Assembly (NCBI RefSeq): GCF_004283755.1 | Contig: NZ_SHMH01000007.1 | Location: forward strand, 1-64,000 | Reading direction: 5' to 3' | DNA: 64,000 bases | From: Pseudoxanthomonas winnipegensis | Lineage (GTDB): Bacteria > Pseudomonadota > Gammaproteobacteria > Xanthomonadales > Xanthomonadaceae | Part shown: in pieces, positions 52,201 to 61,050 of the stretch | Position numbering within the stretch: position 1 is the stretch's first letter | Layout of the letters: each line of letters opens with the position of its first letter | Notes under the pieces: generated by a model | What the model saw: the letters and a program-made list of their open reading frames with translations, nothing else | Database searches by the model: none | What the model was told of the DNA's origin: nothing | Translations under genes and position numbers: made by a program

Positions 52201-52859
52201 CGCTGGGCTTCTACCTGTCCGGCCACCCGATGGATCCCTACCGCGAGGATCTGCGCGCCCTGGTCGGCAACGACCTGGGCAGCCTGGACACGATCTGGTC
52301 CAGCCAATCCGGCGGCGGTGGCGGCGGCGAGCGCAAGTGGCGCCCCGGCGTGGTCGCGGTGCTGGCCGGCAAGGTGGTCGCCGTGCGGCAGAAGGGCGAC
52401 AGCCAGAGCTTCATCACCCTGGAGGACGGGCGCGGCCGCCTGGAGTGCAGCGCCTTCTCCGATGCGATGGCCGAGTTCGGCCAGCTGCTGACCCGCGACC
52501 GCATCCTGGTGGTCAAGGGCGAGCTGCGCGAGGACGAGTTCAACGGCGGCTACAGCCTGCGCCTGCGCCAGGTCTGGGACTACGCCCAGCTGGTCCAGGC
52601 CACGCAGAAGCTGTCGGTGCGCCTGGACCTGCGCGTGCCCGGCGTGCTGCAGCGCATCGAGGCCCTGCTCGACCAGCATCGCCCCGGGCGTACCTCGCTG
52701 CGCCTGGACCTGCTGCTGCCAGGCGGCGTGGCCGGCATGGTCGAGATCAACGGCAGCCAGTCGGTGAGCGTCGATGCCGACCTGATGGGCACCCTGCGCG
52801 AGCTGCCCGGCGTGCGCACCGTGAAGATGGCCGTCGGCCACCGCCCCTGGGCGCACTAG
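49299..52859 (+). CDS. dnaE: DNA polymerase III alpha subunit
   Basis: An 1186-residue replicative polymerase. The N-terminal PHP domain begins [18 protein letters not shown]. The polymerase domain has [19 protein letters not shown] with two catalytic Asp (near residue 410) and [11 protein letters not shown] with the third. Tandem HhH, an OB-fold and the C-terminal tau-binding region follow. A TACACT -10-like element lies 10-20 bases before ATG 49299. A Gly-rich loop ([11 protein letters not shown]) before the OB-fold is a local expansion. Confidence 0.97.
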   Translation: MSSRFIHLHLHTEFSLADSTIRVPEKPDEGLPSKAKRPNLVSRAVELQAPALAVTDRNNLFALVKFYNACEKVGMKAIAGADVSVIEEDGTPWPITLLCRDHGGYLTLSRLLTRAWLEGHRTDGVAIDPAWLREDTSGLFGIIGRNSQAGRLAASGRHDLAEQHIADWQRAFDDSLHLELTRTQREGEEAFNAFALHAAAARGLPVIASNDVRFLTPEGFDAHEARVCIASGRVLDDPKRPREYSREQYLKSAEQMAELFADVPDAIDNTWALAQRCNIELKLGTYFLPAYPVPDEETLDSWIRSESRRGLDARLEKNPLAPGKTRQDYVDRLEFELDTIIKMGFPGYFLIVADFIQWGKNQGIPIGPGRGSGAGSLVAWALQITDLDPLPYNLLFERFLNPERVSMPDFDIDFCMDRRDEVIDYVARKYGRDRVSQIITYGTMAAKAVVRDCGRVLGFPYGFVDGVAKLIPNILGITLKDAMGEGKDSEMASAELIQRYGSEDDVRDLIDLARQLEDLTRNAGKHAGGVVIAPSPLSDFSPLFAEHDEGTRGKNPVTQFDKNDVEAVGLVKFDFLGLRTLTIIDWAVKAINARHARAGIEPVDIAALPLDDVPTYRDIFAAANTGAVFQFESSGMRRMLKDARPDRFEDLIALVSLYRPGPMDLIPDFIARKHGQQEFEYPDPRTVDMLQDTYGIMVYQEQVMQMAQIVGGYSLGGADLLRRAMGKKVPAEMAKHREIFREGAAKGGVDQAKADEIFDLMEKFAGYGFNKSHAAAYALVSYQTAWLKRHYPAEFMAATLSSDMDNTDKVVGFLADARGLSLEILPPEVNHSDFMFVATDATTIRYGLGAIKGVGQGACEAIVAERQRGGPYRDLLDFCKRTEAARLNRRTLEAMINAGALDELGKNRASLMLQVPEVMKAIDQLARNRNAGIVDMFGSSAGGDDIHIELPECDEAPLAHKLAAERDTLGFYLSGHPMDPYREDLRALVGNDLGSLDTIWSSQSGGGGGGERKWRPGVVAVLAGKVVAVRQKGDSQSFITLEDGRGRLECSAFSDAMAEFGQLLTRDRILVVKGELREDEFNGGYSLRLRQVWDYAQLVQATQKLSVRLDLRVPGVLQRIEALLDQHRPGRTSLRLDLLLPGGVAGMVEINGSQSVSVDADLMGTLRELPGVRTVKMAVGHRPWAH

Positions 52860-52945
52860 GCCCGCGCGCCGCACCACACCCCCCGGTACGGGGCCTTGTG
52901 CCCGCATCGGCTAAACTCCCCCGCTTTACGGCTCACCGCTTGCCG

Positions 52946-53905
52946 ATGAATCCCAATTACCTCGATTTCGAACAGCCCATCGCCGATCTGGAAGCCAAGA
53001 TCCAGGAGCTGCGCAGCGCCAGCGCCGGTCCGGCGGTCAATGTCGATGCCGAAGTGCGCGCCCTGCAGACCAAGCTGCGCACGCGCACCGCGCAGATCTT
53101 CCGCGACCTGACCCCGTGGCAGGTCAGCCAGCTCTCGCGCCATCCGGCCCGGCCCTACACGCTGGACTACATCAAGGTGTTCTGCGACGAGTTCCAGGAA
53201 CTGGCCGGCGATCGCGCCTTCGCCGACGACAAGGCCATCGTCGGCGGCCTGGCCCGCATCGACGGGCGCCCGGTGATGCTGATCGGCCACCAGAAGGGCC
53301 GCGCCACCAAGGAAAAGATCATGCGCAACTTCGGCATGCCCAAGCCGGAGGGGTATCGCAAGGCGCTGCGCCTGATGAAGATGGCCGAACGCTTCGGCCT
53401 GCCCGTCCTCACCCTGATCGACACCGCCGGCGCCTGGCCCGGCATCGACGCCGAGGAGCGCGGCCAGTCCGAGGCCATCGCCCGCAATCTGATGGAGATG
53501 GCCGAGCTGAAGGTGCCGATCGTGTGCACCGTGATCGGCGAAGGCGGCTCGGGCGGCGCGCTGGCCATCGGCGTGGGCGACCGCACGATCATGCTCGAGT
53601 ACAGCACCTATTCGGTCATCACCCCGGAAGGCTGCGCCTCGATCCTGTGGAAGGACGCGGGCAAGGCCAAGGACGCGGCCGAGCAGCTGGGCCTGACCGC
53701 CAGGCGCCTGCGCGAGCTGGGCCTGGTGGACAAGGTCGTGCGCGAACCCACCGGCGGCGCCCACCGCAACCCGCGCGCCATGGCCACGCGCCTGAAGGCC
53801 GTGCTGCTGGGCGAACTGGACGCCCTGGCCGACGTACCGGTGGACACCCTGCTGCAGCGCCGCTACGAGCGTCTGCGCGGCTACGGCGCCTACGAGGCGG
53901 CCTGA
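52946..53905 (+). CDS. accA: Acetyl-CoA carboxylase carboxyltransferase alpha subunit
   Basis: A 319-residue subunit that with AccD transfers carboxyl from biotin to acetyl-CoA, committing carbon to fatty acids. [73 protein letters not shown] and [14 protein letters not shown] are diagnostic. A TAAACT element is visible about 35 bases before the ATG. A perfect 13-base hairpin terminator follows. Confidence 0.97.
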   Translation: MNPNYLDFEQPIADLEAKIQELRSASAGPAVNVDAEVRALQTKLRTRTAQIFRDLTPWQVSQLSRHPARPYTLDYIKVFCDEFQELAGDRAFADDKAIVGGLARIDGRPVMLIGHQKGRATKEKIMRNFGMPKPEGYRKALRLMKMAERFGLPVLTLIDTAGAWPGIDAEERGQSEAIARNLMEMAELKVPIVCTVIGEGGSGGALAIGVGDRTIMLEYSTYSVITPEGCASILWKDAGKAKDAAEQLGLTARRLRELGLVDKVVREPTGGAHRNPRAMATRLKAVLLGELDALADVPVDTLLQRRYERLRGYGAYEAA

Positions 53906-53938
53906 GCAGCGCGGCGCGCCGCACGATCGACGCAAACG

Positions 53939-53965
53939 AAGACGCCGGGCACTGCCCGGCGTCTT
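53939..53965. terminator. Terminator between the convergent accA and bfr genes
   Basis: AAGACGCCGGGCA and TGCCCGGCGTCTT form a perfect 13-base stem around a single base. It lies 33 bases after accA and 24 bases after the bfr stop (opposite strand), so it probably serves both genes. Confidence 0.75.
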
Positions 53966-53989
53966 GCGTTGTGACCCTGGGCGCGGCCT

Positions 53990-54481
53990 TCAGTGCTGCG
54001 CGGTCGCGCTGCCGTCGCCGATCTTGGAGGTCTGGTACAGCTCCAGGCCGATGCGCTTGATCAGGCCCAGCTGCTGTTCCAGCCACCAGGCGTGGTCTTC
54101 CTCGGTATCGCGCAGCTGCGCCAGCAGCATGTCGCGGCTGACGTAGTCGCCCTTCTCCTCGCACAGCTTCATGCCGGCGGCCAGGTCGGCGCGCACCTTG
54201 TACTCGGTCTGCAGGTCGGCCTCGAGCATCTCCACCACGGTCTTGCCGGGGGTGAACGGATGCGGGCGCATGTCCGGGTCGCCCTCCAGGAACAGGATGC
54301 GGCGCAGGATCGCGTCGGCGTGCTCGGTCTCCTCCTCCATCTCGTGGCCGATGCGCTCGTACAGCCGCTGCAGGCCCTGGTCCTCGTAGCGGCGCGAATG
54401 CAGGAAGTACTGATCGCGGGCGGCAAGCTCGCCGCGCAGCAGGTCGATCAGGCAGGCGATGACCTCGGGATGGCCTTTCAT
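53990..54481 (-). CDS. bfr: Bacterioferritin-type iron storage protein lacking the usual heme ligand
   Basis: A 163-residue four-helix ferritin. Ferroxidase ligands are visible: Glu18 ([11 protein letters not shown]), Glu51 and His54 (EEETEHAD), Glu94 (ADLQTEYK) and EEDHAWW near 127-130. At the position equivalent to E. coli Bfr Met52, whose sulfur coordinates heme between subunits, this protein has Thr (EETEHAD for DEMKHAD). It is therefore probably a non-heme bacterioferritin or the heme-free partner of a two-subunit shell. No adjacent bfd gene is seen. Confidence 0.9.
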   Translation of the reverse strand: MKGHPEVIACLIDLLRGELAARDQYFLHSRRYEDQGLQRLYERIGHEMEEETEHADAILRRILFLEGDPDMRPHPFTPGKTVVEMLEADLQTEYKVRADLAAGMKLCEEKGDYVSRDMLLAQLRDTEEDHAWWLEQQLGLIKRIGLELYQTSKIGDGSATAQH

Positions 54482-54649
54482 GGCGGAACCTCGTGACTGG
54501 AACGGCCGCCATGGTCGCGCATCGGCGCGGACGATGTCTTAAACGGAATCACTTTCACTCGCAGCCCGCGCCGATGCCGTCCCGGCTTCACACAATCCGG
54601 GCATGCTGTGCGCGGGCCAGCCTCCCCCTGCTGGCCGGAACCGCCTCGA

Positions 54650-57079
54650 ATGATCCGCTGGCTGCGTCGTGTCCTGCTGTCCCTGCTGGTGCTGTGCCTG
54701 CTGCTGGCGCTGGTCGCCTGGCTATTGCTGCGCGGCAGCCTGGCCACGCTGGACGGACAGCGCCAGATCGCCGGCCTGTCGGGCCCGGTGAGCATCAGCC
54801 GCGATGCGCTGGGCACGGTGACCATCGAGGCCGGCAACCCGGTCGATGCGGCACGCGCGCTCGGCTACGTCCACGCGCAGGAGCGCTATTTCGAGATGGA
54901 CCTGATGCGCCGGACCTCGGCCGGCGAGCTGGCCGCGCTGTTCGGCGCCCGCGCCCTGCCGCTGGACCGGCGCCATCGCCTGCACCGCATGCGCGCCCGC
55001 GCCGAGGCCGGCCTGGATGCCTTCGCCGGCGACCATCGCGCCGAACTGGACGCCTACACCGCCGGGGTCAATGCCGGCCTGGCCGCGCTGCGCGTGCGGC
55101 CCTGGCCTTACCTGCTGCTGCGCCAGCGGCCGCAGCCGTGGACCGCGGCCGATGCCGTGCTCACCGGCGATGCGATGTACTTCGACCTGCAGGACGCCGA
55201 CGACGCCCGCGCCCTGTCGCTGTGGAAGCTGCAGCAGCGCCTGCCGCCGGCCCTGTTCGCCCTGCTCGGCCACGACGGCAGCCACTGGGACGCGCCCCTG
55301 CAGGGCGCGCCGCGCGAGGATGCGGTGCTGCCCGGCGCCGACGTCGTGGACCTGCGCACCCTGCCGGCAGCCGCGTCGGCCGGCGCTGGCGGCGAAGCGC
55401 TGGCCCCGGGCAGCAACAACTTCGCCGTGGCCGCGGCCCACACCGCCGATGGCCGCGCCATCGTCGCCGACGACATGCACCTGGCCCTGCGCGCGCCCAA
55501 CCTCTGGTTCCGCGTGCGCCTGCGCTACGCCGATCCGCGCGCGCCGGGCGGCCGCGTGGACGTGACCGGCTTCAGCCTGCCGGGGCTGCCGGCGGTGATC
55601 GTGGGCAGCAACACGCACGTGGCCTGGGGCTTCACCAACGGCTTCGCCGACACCGCCGACCTGTTCCGCATCACGCCCTGCGCCGCCACGCCCGCGCCGG
55701 GCTGCGCGCCGGTGCGCGTGTACCGAGAGACGCTCGCCGTGGCCGGCGCCGCGGCGCAGACGCTCGAAGTGCGCCAGAGCGCCTACGGCCCGCTGGTCGA
55801 GGACCTGCCCGGCGGCCAAGCGCTGGCGCTGCGCTGGGTCGGGCACCTGCCCGGCGCGCTCAACCTGGGCCTGGACGACTTCGCCCGCGCGGGCGATCTG
55901 GACGACGCGCTGCGCATGGCCGGGCACGTCGCCGTGCCCGCGCAGAACCTCCTGCTCGCCGACGCCGGGGGCCGCATCGCCTGGCGCCTGCTCGGGCCGC
56001 TGCCGCAGCGCACGCCGGGCTGCGAGGCCAGCGCCCTGGTGTTGCCCAGCGCCTCGGCCGCGTTCGATGCGCAGGGCCGGCCCGCCGCGCCCTGCCCGGC
56101 TTGGCCGATCTCCACCCAGCTGGTCGAGCCGCTCGCCGATCCGGCCGATGGCCGGCTGTGGACGGCCAACAACCGCGTCGCCGACGGCCCGCTGCTGGCG
56201 GTGCTGGGCGATGGCGGCTATGTGCTCGGCGCCCGCGCGCGGCAGATCCGCAACGACCTGCAGCGGCTCGAACGCGCTGACGAACGCAGCCTGCTGGCCG
56301 TGCAGCTGGACGACCGCGCCGTGTTCCTGCAGCGCTGGTGGGCGCTGCTGCAGCGCGAAGCCCAGGGCGCGCCGCCCTCGTCGGCGCTGGCGGCGCTGGC
56401 CAAGGCGGCCGACCACTGGGACGGCCGGGCGAGCGCGGATTCGGTCAGCTTCCGCCTGGTGCGGCGCTGGCGCCTGGCCGTGCAGGACCGCATTGCCGAG
56501 GGGCTGGTGGCGCCGGCGGGCGTGGCCTTGGATCGGCCGCCGGCCGCGCTGTTCCCGCAGCTGGAAGGCGTGGTCTGGCCGCTGCTGGAGCAGCGACCCG
56601 CGCACCTGTTGCCGCGCCGGTTCGCCTGCGCGGCGGAGCAGCAAGGGGCTGCCTGCGAGGACACCGCCGGCTGGTCGCGTCTGCTGGAGGAAGCCGCCGA
56701 CGAGACCCGCCGCGAACTGACCGCCATCGGTCCGCTGGCCAAGCGCACCTGGGGCGAGCAGAACACGGCGGCGATCTGTCACCCGCTGGCGGCGGCGCTG
56801 CCCGCGCGCTTCAAGTCGTGGCTGTGCATGCCGCCGGATCGCCTGCCCGGCGCCGGGGACATGCCGCGCGTGCAGGCGCCGGCCTTCGGCGCGTCCGAGC
56901 GCATGGTGGTCTCGCCGGGCCACGAGGCCGACGGCTTCGTGCACATGCCCGGCGGGCAGAGCGGTCATCCGATGTCGCCGTTCTGGGGCGCGGGCCATGC
57001 CGACTGGGTCCAGGGGCGGGGCACGCCGTTCCTGCCCGGTCCGGCGCAGCACACGCTGCAACTGGTCCCGGCGCGCTGA
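54650..57079 (+). CDS. Penicillin acylase family (Ntn-hydrolase) protein
   Basis: An 809-residue precursor of the S45 Ntn-hydrolase family. A membrane anchor or signal covers residues 7-26 (VLLSLLVLCLLLALVAWLLL). The alpha-chain region includes ALGYVHAQERYFEMDLMRR. The expected autocleavage and nucleophile Ser is in APGSNNFAVA (about residue 255), followed by ADDMHLALRAPNLWF and GSNTHVAWGFTNGFAD. The C-terminal HMPGGQSGHPMSPFW is typical. Members hydrolyse amides such as acyl-homoserine lactones, lactams or modified peptides; the substrate is unknown. ATG at 54650. Convergent with the receiver gene, seven bases apart. Confidence 0.92.
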   Translation: MIRWLRRVLLSLLVLCLLLALVAWLLLRGSLATLDGQRQIAGLSGPVSISRDALGTVTIEAGNPVDAARALGYVHAQERYFEMDLMRRTSAGELAALFGARALPLDRRHRLHRMRARAEAGLDAFAGDHRAELDAYTAGVNAGLAALRVRPWPYLLLRQRPQPWTAADAVLTGDAMYFDLQDADDARALSLWKLQQRLPPALFALLGHDGSHWDAPLQGAPREDAVLPGADVVDLRTLPAAASAGAGGEALAPGSNNFAVAAAHTADGRAIVADDMHLALRAPNLWFRVRLRYADPRAPGGRVDVTGFSLPGLPAVIVGSNTHVAWGFTNGFADTADLFRITPCAATPAPGCAPVRVYRETLAVAGAAAQTLEVRQSAYGPLVEDLPGGQALALRWVGHLPGALNLGLDDFARAGDLDDALRMAGHVAVPAQNLLLADAGGRIAWRLLGPLPQRTPGCEASALVLPSASAAFDAQGRPAAPCPAWPISTQLVEPLADPADGRLWTANNRVADGPLLAVLGDGGYVLGARARQIRNDLQRLERADERSLLAVQLDDRAVFLQRWWALLQREAQGAPPSSALAALAKAADHWDGRASADSVSFRLVRRWRLAVQDRIAEGLVAPAGVALDRPPAALFPQLEGVVWPLLEQRPAHLLPRRFACAAEQQGAACEDTAGWSRLLEEAADETRRELTAIGPLAKRTWGEQNTAAICHPLAAALPARFKSWLCMPPDRLPGAGDMPRVQAPAFGASERMVVSPGHEADGFVHMPGGQSGHPMSPFWGAGHADWVQGRGTPFLPGPAQHTLQLVPAR

Positions 57080-57086
57080 CGCGTGC

Positions 57087-57455
57087 TCAGTGCAGGCTGA
57101 CTTCCTCGTTCAGCGCCGCCATCAGGCCGCTGAACTGATAGGGCTTGGGCAAAAAGCGCACGCCGCGCGGCATCTCCGGCAGGCTGGCCTGCGGATAGCC
57201 CGAGGTCAGCACCACCGCGATCTGCGGGTACTCGCGTGCCACCATCTCCACCAGCTGCACGCCGGACATGCCCAACGGCATCAGCACATCGCTCATCACC
57301 ACGTCGAAGCCGCCGTCGCGGATCAGCAGGTCCAGCGCCTCGCCGGCACTGCCGGCCGTCACCACGTCCACCTGGTACATCGACAGCCCGTCCTGCACCA
57401 CGCGCAGCAGTTCGGCGTTGTCGTCCACCATCAGTACTCGCAGGCGCTTGCCCAT
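57087..57455 (-). CDS. Single-domain response regulator (receiver only)
   Basis: A 122-residue CheY-like receiver. RVLMVDDNAELL supplies the acidic pair (D11, D12), VVMSDVLMPLGMSG the phosphoacceptor D56, VVLTSGY the switch Thr/Ser and FLPKPYQ the Lys. No output domain and no kinase gene next to it. The family-like start is MGKRLRV at 57455. The receiver type resembles those attached to hybrid histidine kinases. The 271 bases to the next gene (57456-57726) show no supported feature. Confidence 0.9.
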   Translation of the reverse strand: MGKRLRVLMVDDNAELLRVVQDGLSMYQVDVVTAGSAGEALDLLIRDGGFDVVMSDVLMPLGMSGVQLVEMVAREYPQIAVVLTSGYPQASLPEMPRGVRFLPKPYQFSGLMAALNEEVSLH

Positions 57456-57726
57456 CCGGTCGAGTCCTCTCGGTTGCAGACGACACGCTGTCCGGGTTGC
57501 CGCGCCGCCTCGTGACTGTCGGGGCGGATCATGGCGAGACCGATGCCAAGACCGCGTGTGCGTGCCGTGCACACCATGCATACGCAAAAGCCGTCGGAGA
57601 AGGGCCGTCGCACACACATGGCTTCGACCATGCTGACCGCCGGGACAGCCCGGTGAAGCATCGCCTGCCGGGCGTTCAGCGGCGATCCTTAGGCTCTTGA
57701 AGGTCGATTCCCTTGCCTTCTCCCCC

Positions 57727-58773
57727 ATGAAGATTCATCGCTCGACCCCATTGCGACTGACCGCAGCTGCGCTACTGGGCGCGCTCTCCCTGCGCGCGCT
57801 GGCCGATGAACCGTCCAGCTGCACGGCGCGCGCCAAGCCCGGCGACAACCTGCAGCAGGCCATCGACGCGCTGCCGGCCGGCGACGCGCCGGTGACGTTG
57901 TGCTTGGCCGCGGGCGAGTATCCGCTCAAGGGCCTGGTCTCGATCCAGCGCGACCACCTCACCCTGCGCGGTGCCGGCCCGACCACCGTCCTGCGCATGG
58001 CGCCCGACGTGCAGCAGCCCCTGCTGGTGGTGGGCGACTATCAGCAGCAGGTGCCGCGCCGCCCGATCACCGGCGTCACCATCGCCGACCTGAGCCTGAT
58101 CGGCGCCAAGGACGTCGAGCACGAGTTCATGCCCGAGCGTCCCTACTTGAGCAACAGCGCGGTGGTGGTGCGCAACGGCCACGACGTGCGCCTGACCGGC
58201 CTGCATGCCAGCCAGTGCCGCAGCGCCTGCCTGCTGACCGAACAGGGCAGTCGCGACATCACCCTGGACCACAACGATGTCTCCGGCGCGGTCTGGGACG
58301 GGGTGTCCTTCAACAGCACCTCCAAGGTCACCATGACCGACAACCGCGTGCACGACAACGTCGCCGCCGGGATCACCGCGGAGGAGCTGCGCGACAGCCA
58401 GATCCGCGACAACGTGCTGTCGAACAACGGCAGCCAGGGCGCGTATCTGTCCAATTCCTCGGGCAACCTGTTCGTCGGCAACACCTTCAGCGGCAACCAC
58501 GGCGCGGGCGTGTTCCTGACCTGCGCGATCCGCTTCCGCAACGCCGATGGCAGCACCCAGTGCTGGGACAACAGCGTCAGCCAGAACAACGTCTTCGACG
58601 CCAACCACTTCGACAAGGACCCGTTCACCTACACCATCGGCGTGGACAAGTCGGCCAACTGCACCAGCGCCACCTTCAAGCCGAACATCTGGAAGGCCAG
58701 CAACCAGGCCAGCGCCTCGGGCGTGGACATGGACCCGCAGCGCTACGGCTACTGCGTGCGGCACGAGCCGTAG
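57727..58773 (+). CDS. Exported right-handed parallel beta-helix protein
   Basis: A 348-residue protein with signal peptide MKIHRSTPLRLTAAALLGAL (cleavage after ALA). PGDNLQQAIDALPAGDAPVT starts a pectate-lyase-like beta-helix. Short Asn-rich coils repeat (GLHASQCRSACL, ITLDHNDVSGAVWDGVSFNS, MTDNRVHDNVAAGI, IRDNVLSNNGSQGAYLSNSS, FVGNTFSGNHGAGVFL), as in NosD/CASH domains. Six or more Cys suggest disulfides. Likely a periplasmic or secreted carbohydrate-acting or carbohydrate-binding protein; no catalytic residues could be assigned. Confidence 0.8.
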   Translation: MKIHRSTPLRLTAAALLGALSLRALADEPSSCTARAKPGDNLQQAIDALPAGDAPVTLCLAAGEYPLKGLVSIQRDHLTLRGAGPTTVLRMAPDVQQPLLVVGDYQQQVPRRPITGVTIADLSLIGAKDVEHEFMPERPYLSNSAVVVRNGHDVRLTGLHASQCRSACLLTEQGSRDITLDHNDVSGAVWDGVSFNSTSKVTMTDNRVHDNVAAGITAEELRDSQIRDNVLSNNGSQGAYLSNSSGNLFVGNTFSGNHGAGVFLTCAIRFRNADGSTQCWDNSVSQNNVFDANHFDKDPFTYTIGVDKSANCTSATFKPNIWKASNQASASGVDMDPQRYGYCVRHEP

Positions 58774-58831
58774 GCCGTAGGCGGGGGCTAGTTGCCGAAG
58801 CGGCGGCCGCCTTCCCCCCGCAAACCCAACA

Positions 58832-58918
58832 CCCGTCATCCCCGCGAACGCGGGGATCCAGGGACTTTCGTGCGGATCGCGCGACGTCCATGGGTTCCCG
58901 CTTTCGCGGGAACGACGG
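58832..58918. repeat. Inverted single copy of the paired-hairpin repeat
   Basis: CATCCCCGCGAACGCGGGGAT, then CCAGGGACTTTCG and GCGCGACGTCCATGG, then GTTCCCGCTTTCGCGGGAAC. It is the reverse complement of one unit of the 12842 array. It lies between the convergent beta-helix gene and asnB, where its hairpins could end both transcripts. Confidence 0.8.
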
Positions 58919-58978
58919 TTTGCCGGACTCCCTCAACGGCTGCGGAAGACGCACTGCATGCGGCCCAACCCACCGACA

Positions 58979-60667
58979 TCACAGCGCCTGCGCATGCACT
59001 CCCGCGATCGCGCGACCGGACGGGTCGGCGGCCGCGGCGAAGCTCGCGTCCCAGGCGATCGCCGCCGGCGAGGAGCAGGCGATCGACTTGCCGCCCGGCA
59101 CGGTCTCGGCCGCCGCGGTGGACGGGAAAGCCTGCTCGAACAGCGTGCGGTAGTAGTAGGCCTCCTTGGTCTGCGGCGGGTTCACCGGGAAGCGCTTGTC
59201 GGCCGCGGCCAGCTCGCGGTCGGTGACCTGGGCCTCGGCATGCGCCTTGAGCCCGTCGATCCAGCCATAGCCCACGCCATCGCTGAACTGCTCCTTCTGC
59301 CGCCACAGGATGGAATCGGGCAGATAGCCGGCGAAGGCCTCGCGCAGCACCGCCTTCTCGATGCGCTTCCTGCCGTCGGCGCCGACCGTGATCATCTTGT
59401 GCGCGGCATCCATGCGCATGGCCACGTCCATGAACTCGCGGTCCAGGAACGGCACGCGCGGCTCCACGCCCCAGGCCATCATCGACTTGTTGGCGCGCAG
59501 GCAATCGTAGTTGTAGAGCGCGTCCAGCTTGCGGATGAGTTCTTCATGGAACTCACGCGCGTTGGGCGCCTTGTGGAAGTACAGATAGCCGCCGAAGATC
59601 TCGTCGCTGCCCTCGCCCGAGAGCACCATCTTGACCCCCATCGCCTTGATCCGCCGCGCCAGCAGGAACATCGGCGTGGACGCGCGGATGGTGGTGACGT
59701 CGTAGGTCTCGATGTGGCGGATCACCTCGGGCAGCGCGTCCAGGCCTTCCTCGAAGGTGTACTCGAAGCCGTGGTGCACCGTGCCCAGCGATTCGGCGGC
59801 GACCTTGGCCGCGGCCAGGTCGGGCGAACCGCTCAGGCCGATGGCGAAGGAATGCAGGCGCGGCCACCACGCCTCGGTCCGGTCGCCGTCCTCGATGCGG
59901 TGACGCGCATAGCGCGCGGCCACCGCAGCCACCAGCGAGGAATCCAGGCCGCCGGAGAGCAGCACGCCGTAGGGCACGTCGGTCATCAGCTGGCGATGCA
60001 CGGCGCGTTCGAACGCCTCGCGCAGCTCGGTCGGCGTGACCTCGACGCCCTCCACGGCGTCGTAGTCGCGCCAGGGGCGCTTGTAGTACTGCTTGAGCTC
60101 GCCGGTGGCGCTGTCGTACCAGTGGCCCGGTGGGAACTGCGCCACATCGGCGCACTGCTCGGACAGCGACTTCATCTCCGAGGCCACGCGCAGGCGGCCC
60201 TGGCTGTCGTGGCCCCAGTACAGCGGGCACACGCCGATGGTGTCGCGGGCGATGATCACCCGGCCGGCGGCGCGGTCCCACAGCGCGAAGGCGAAGATGC
60301 CGTTGAGGCGGTTGAGGAAGGATTCGACCTCGTCCTCGCGGTAGAGGGCGTTGATGACCTCGCAGTCCGAGCCGGTCTGGAAGGCGTAGGGCTGCTGGAG
60401 CTCGGCCTTGAGTTCGCGGTGGTTGTAGATCTCGCCGTTGACCGCCAGGGCCAGCTCGCCGTCCTCGCTCAGCAGCGGCTGCGAGCCGCCGGCTGGATCG
60501 ACGATGGCCAGGCGCTCGTGCACCAGGATGGCGCCGTCGTCGACGTAGACGCCGCTCCAGTCCGGGCCGCGATGGCGCTGACGCTGCGAGCACTCCAGCG
60601 CTTGCCGGCGCAGCGCGCCCAGATCATCGCCGGGTTGCAGACCGAAGATGCCGAAGATCGAACACAT
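58979..60667 (-). CDS. asnB: Asparagine synthase B (glutamine-hydrolysing)
   Basis: A 562-residue enzyme. The N-terminal Ntn glutaminase starts MCSIFGIFGL with the nucleophile Cys2 and has QRHRGPDWSG and AVNGEIYNH. The C-terminal synthetase domain has the PP-loop LLSGGLDSSLVAA, SGEGSDEIFGGY and VEPRVPFLDREFMD. It makes asparagine from aspartate, ATP and glutamine. AGGAG lies eight bases before the ATG. The about 260-base region upstream encodes an Asn-rich leader peptide and a terminator, so it is likely attenuated by charged tRNA-Asn levels. Confidence 0.96.
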   Translation of the reverse strand: MCSIFGIFGLQPGDDLGALRRQALECSQRQRHRGPDWSGVYVDDGAILVHERLAIVDPAGGSQPLLSEDGELALAVNGEIYNHRELKAELQQPYAFQTGSDCEVINALYREDEVESFLNRLNGIFAFALWDRAAGRVIIARDTIGVCPLYWGHDSQGRLRVASEMKSLSEQCADVAQFPPGHWYDSATGELKQYYKRPWRDYDAVEGVEVTPTELREAFERAVHRQLMTDVPYGVLLSGGLDSSLVAAVAARYARHRIEDGDRTEAWWPRLHSFAIGLSGSPDLAAAKVAAESLGTVHHGFEYTFEEGLDALPEVIRHIETYDVTTIRASTPMFLLARRIKAMGVKMVLSGEGSDEIFGGYLYFHKAPNAREFHEELIRKLDALYNYDCLRANKSMMAWGVEPRVPFLDREFMDVAMRMDAAHKMITVGADGRKRIEKAVLREAFAGYLPDSILWRQKEQFSDGVGYGWIDGLKAHAEAQVTDRELAAADKRFPVNPPQTKEAYYYRTLFEQAFPSTAAAETVPGGKSIACSSPAAIAWDASFAAAADPSGRAIAGVHAQAL

Positions 60668-60769
60668 GGGAGAACTCCTGAAGGAACCTGACGTGGGGTA
60701 AGTGGCGCTTGTAGTTGGATCCCCGGCCACGGAGGGCCAGGCTTTTCGCAGAGGGACCTGCACACGCAT

Positions 60770-60924
60770 AAAAAAACCCGCATCGGCCGATGCGGGTTTT
60801 CTGGTTCCTCAGGCGTTCGTCGTTGTTGCTTTGCCTAGTCGCAGACCCGCATCGGTCGCGCACGATTATTCGCGCGCAGATTGCGGTTGTTGTTGTTCGC
60901 GACGTTGGCCAGGACGGACGGCAT
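60770..60924 (-). promoter_or_regulatory. Candidate asparagine-responsive transcription attenuator of asnB
   Basis: In minus-strand order: a leader ORF (60924-60835) with clustered Asn codons; segment 1 (60886-60879), which can pair with segment 2 (60853-60847), reinforced by the inner stem 60876-60870 with 60865-60859; segment 2 (60856-60845, ACCGATGCGGGT), which can instead pair over 11 bases with segment 3 (within 60800-60787, ACCCGCATCGG); and segment 3, which otherwise forms a perfect 14-base palindrome with segment 4 (60786-60773) followed by seven Us. Stalling at codons 10-15 would cover segment 1, free segment 2 and prevent the terminator. asnB starts 103 bases beyond. This is a textbook leader-peptide layout, read by eye without energy calculation. 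Confidence 0.75.
60835..60924 (-). CDS. Asparagine-rich leader peptide of asnB
   Basis: A 29-codon frame from ATG at 60924 to TAG at 60835, beginning MPSVLANVANNNNRNLRANN and ending in RARPMRVCD. Eight of 29 codons are Asn: one at position 7, four in a row at 10-13, then 15, 19 and 20. Upstream, TTGCGC and TTAACG are spaced 17 bases apart and would place the transcript start at or next to the ATG, so translation may be leaderless; no strong ribosome-binding site is seen. Its role would be to sense Asn-tRNA supply. Confidence 0.7.
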   Translation of the reverse strand: MPSVLANVANNNNRNLRANNRARPMRVCD

Positions 60925-61050
60925 GGGGCGACGTTAACCCGGCTTCCGCGCTCGGCGCAACCCTTTCAGCCGCAACGAAACTGGCCTCCGAGAGACGCCG
61001 ATGGCGCGCGGCCGACGCGTCGCCCACACCGCCCGGGGCGGCATGGCCGG

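Noticed and set aside
49005-52907. 1300-codon open frame antisense to dnaE
   Set aside because: High-GC codon bias keeps the complementary frame open; its translation is rich in Val, Ala, Gly, His and Arg without any family motif, while dnaE on the other strand is complete.
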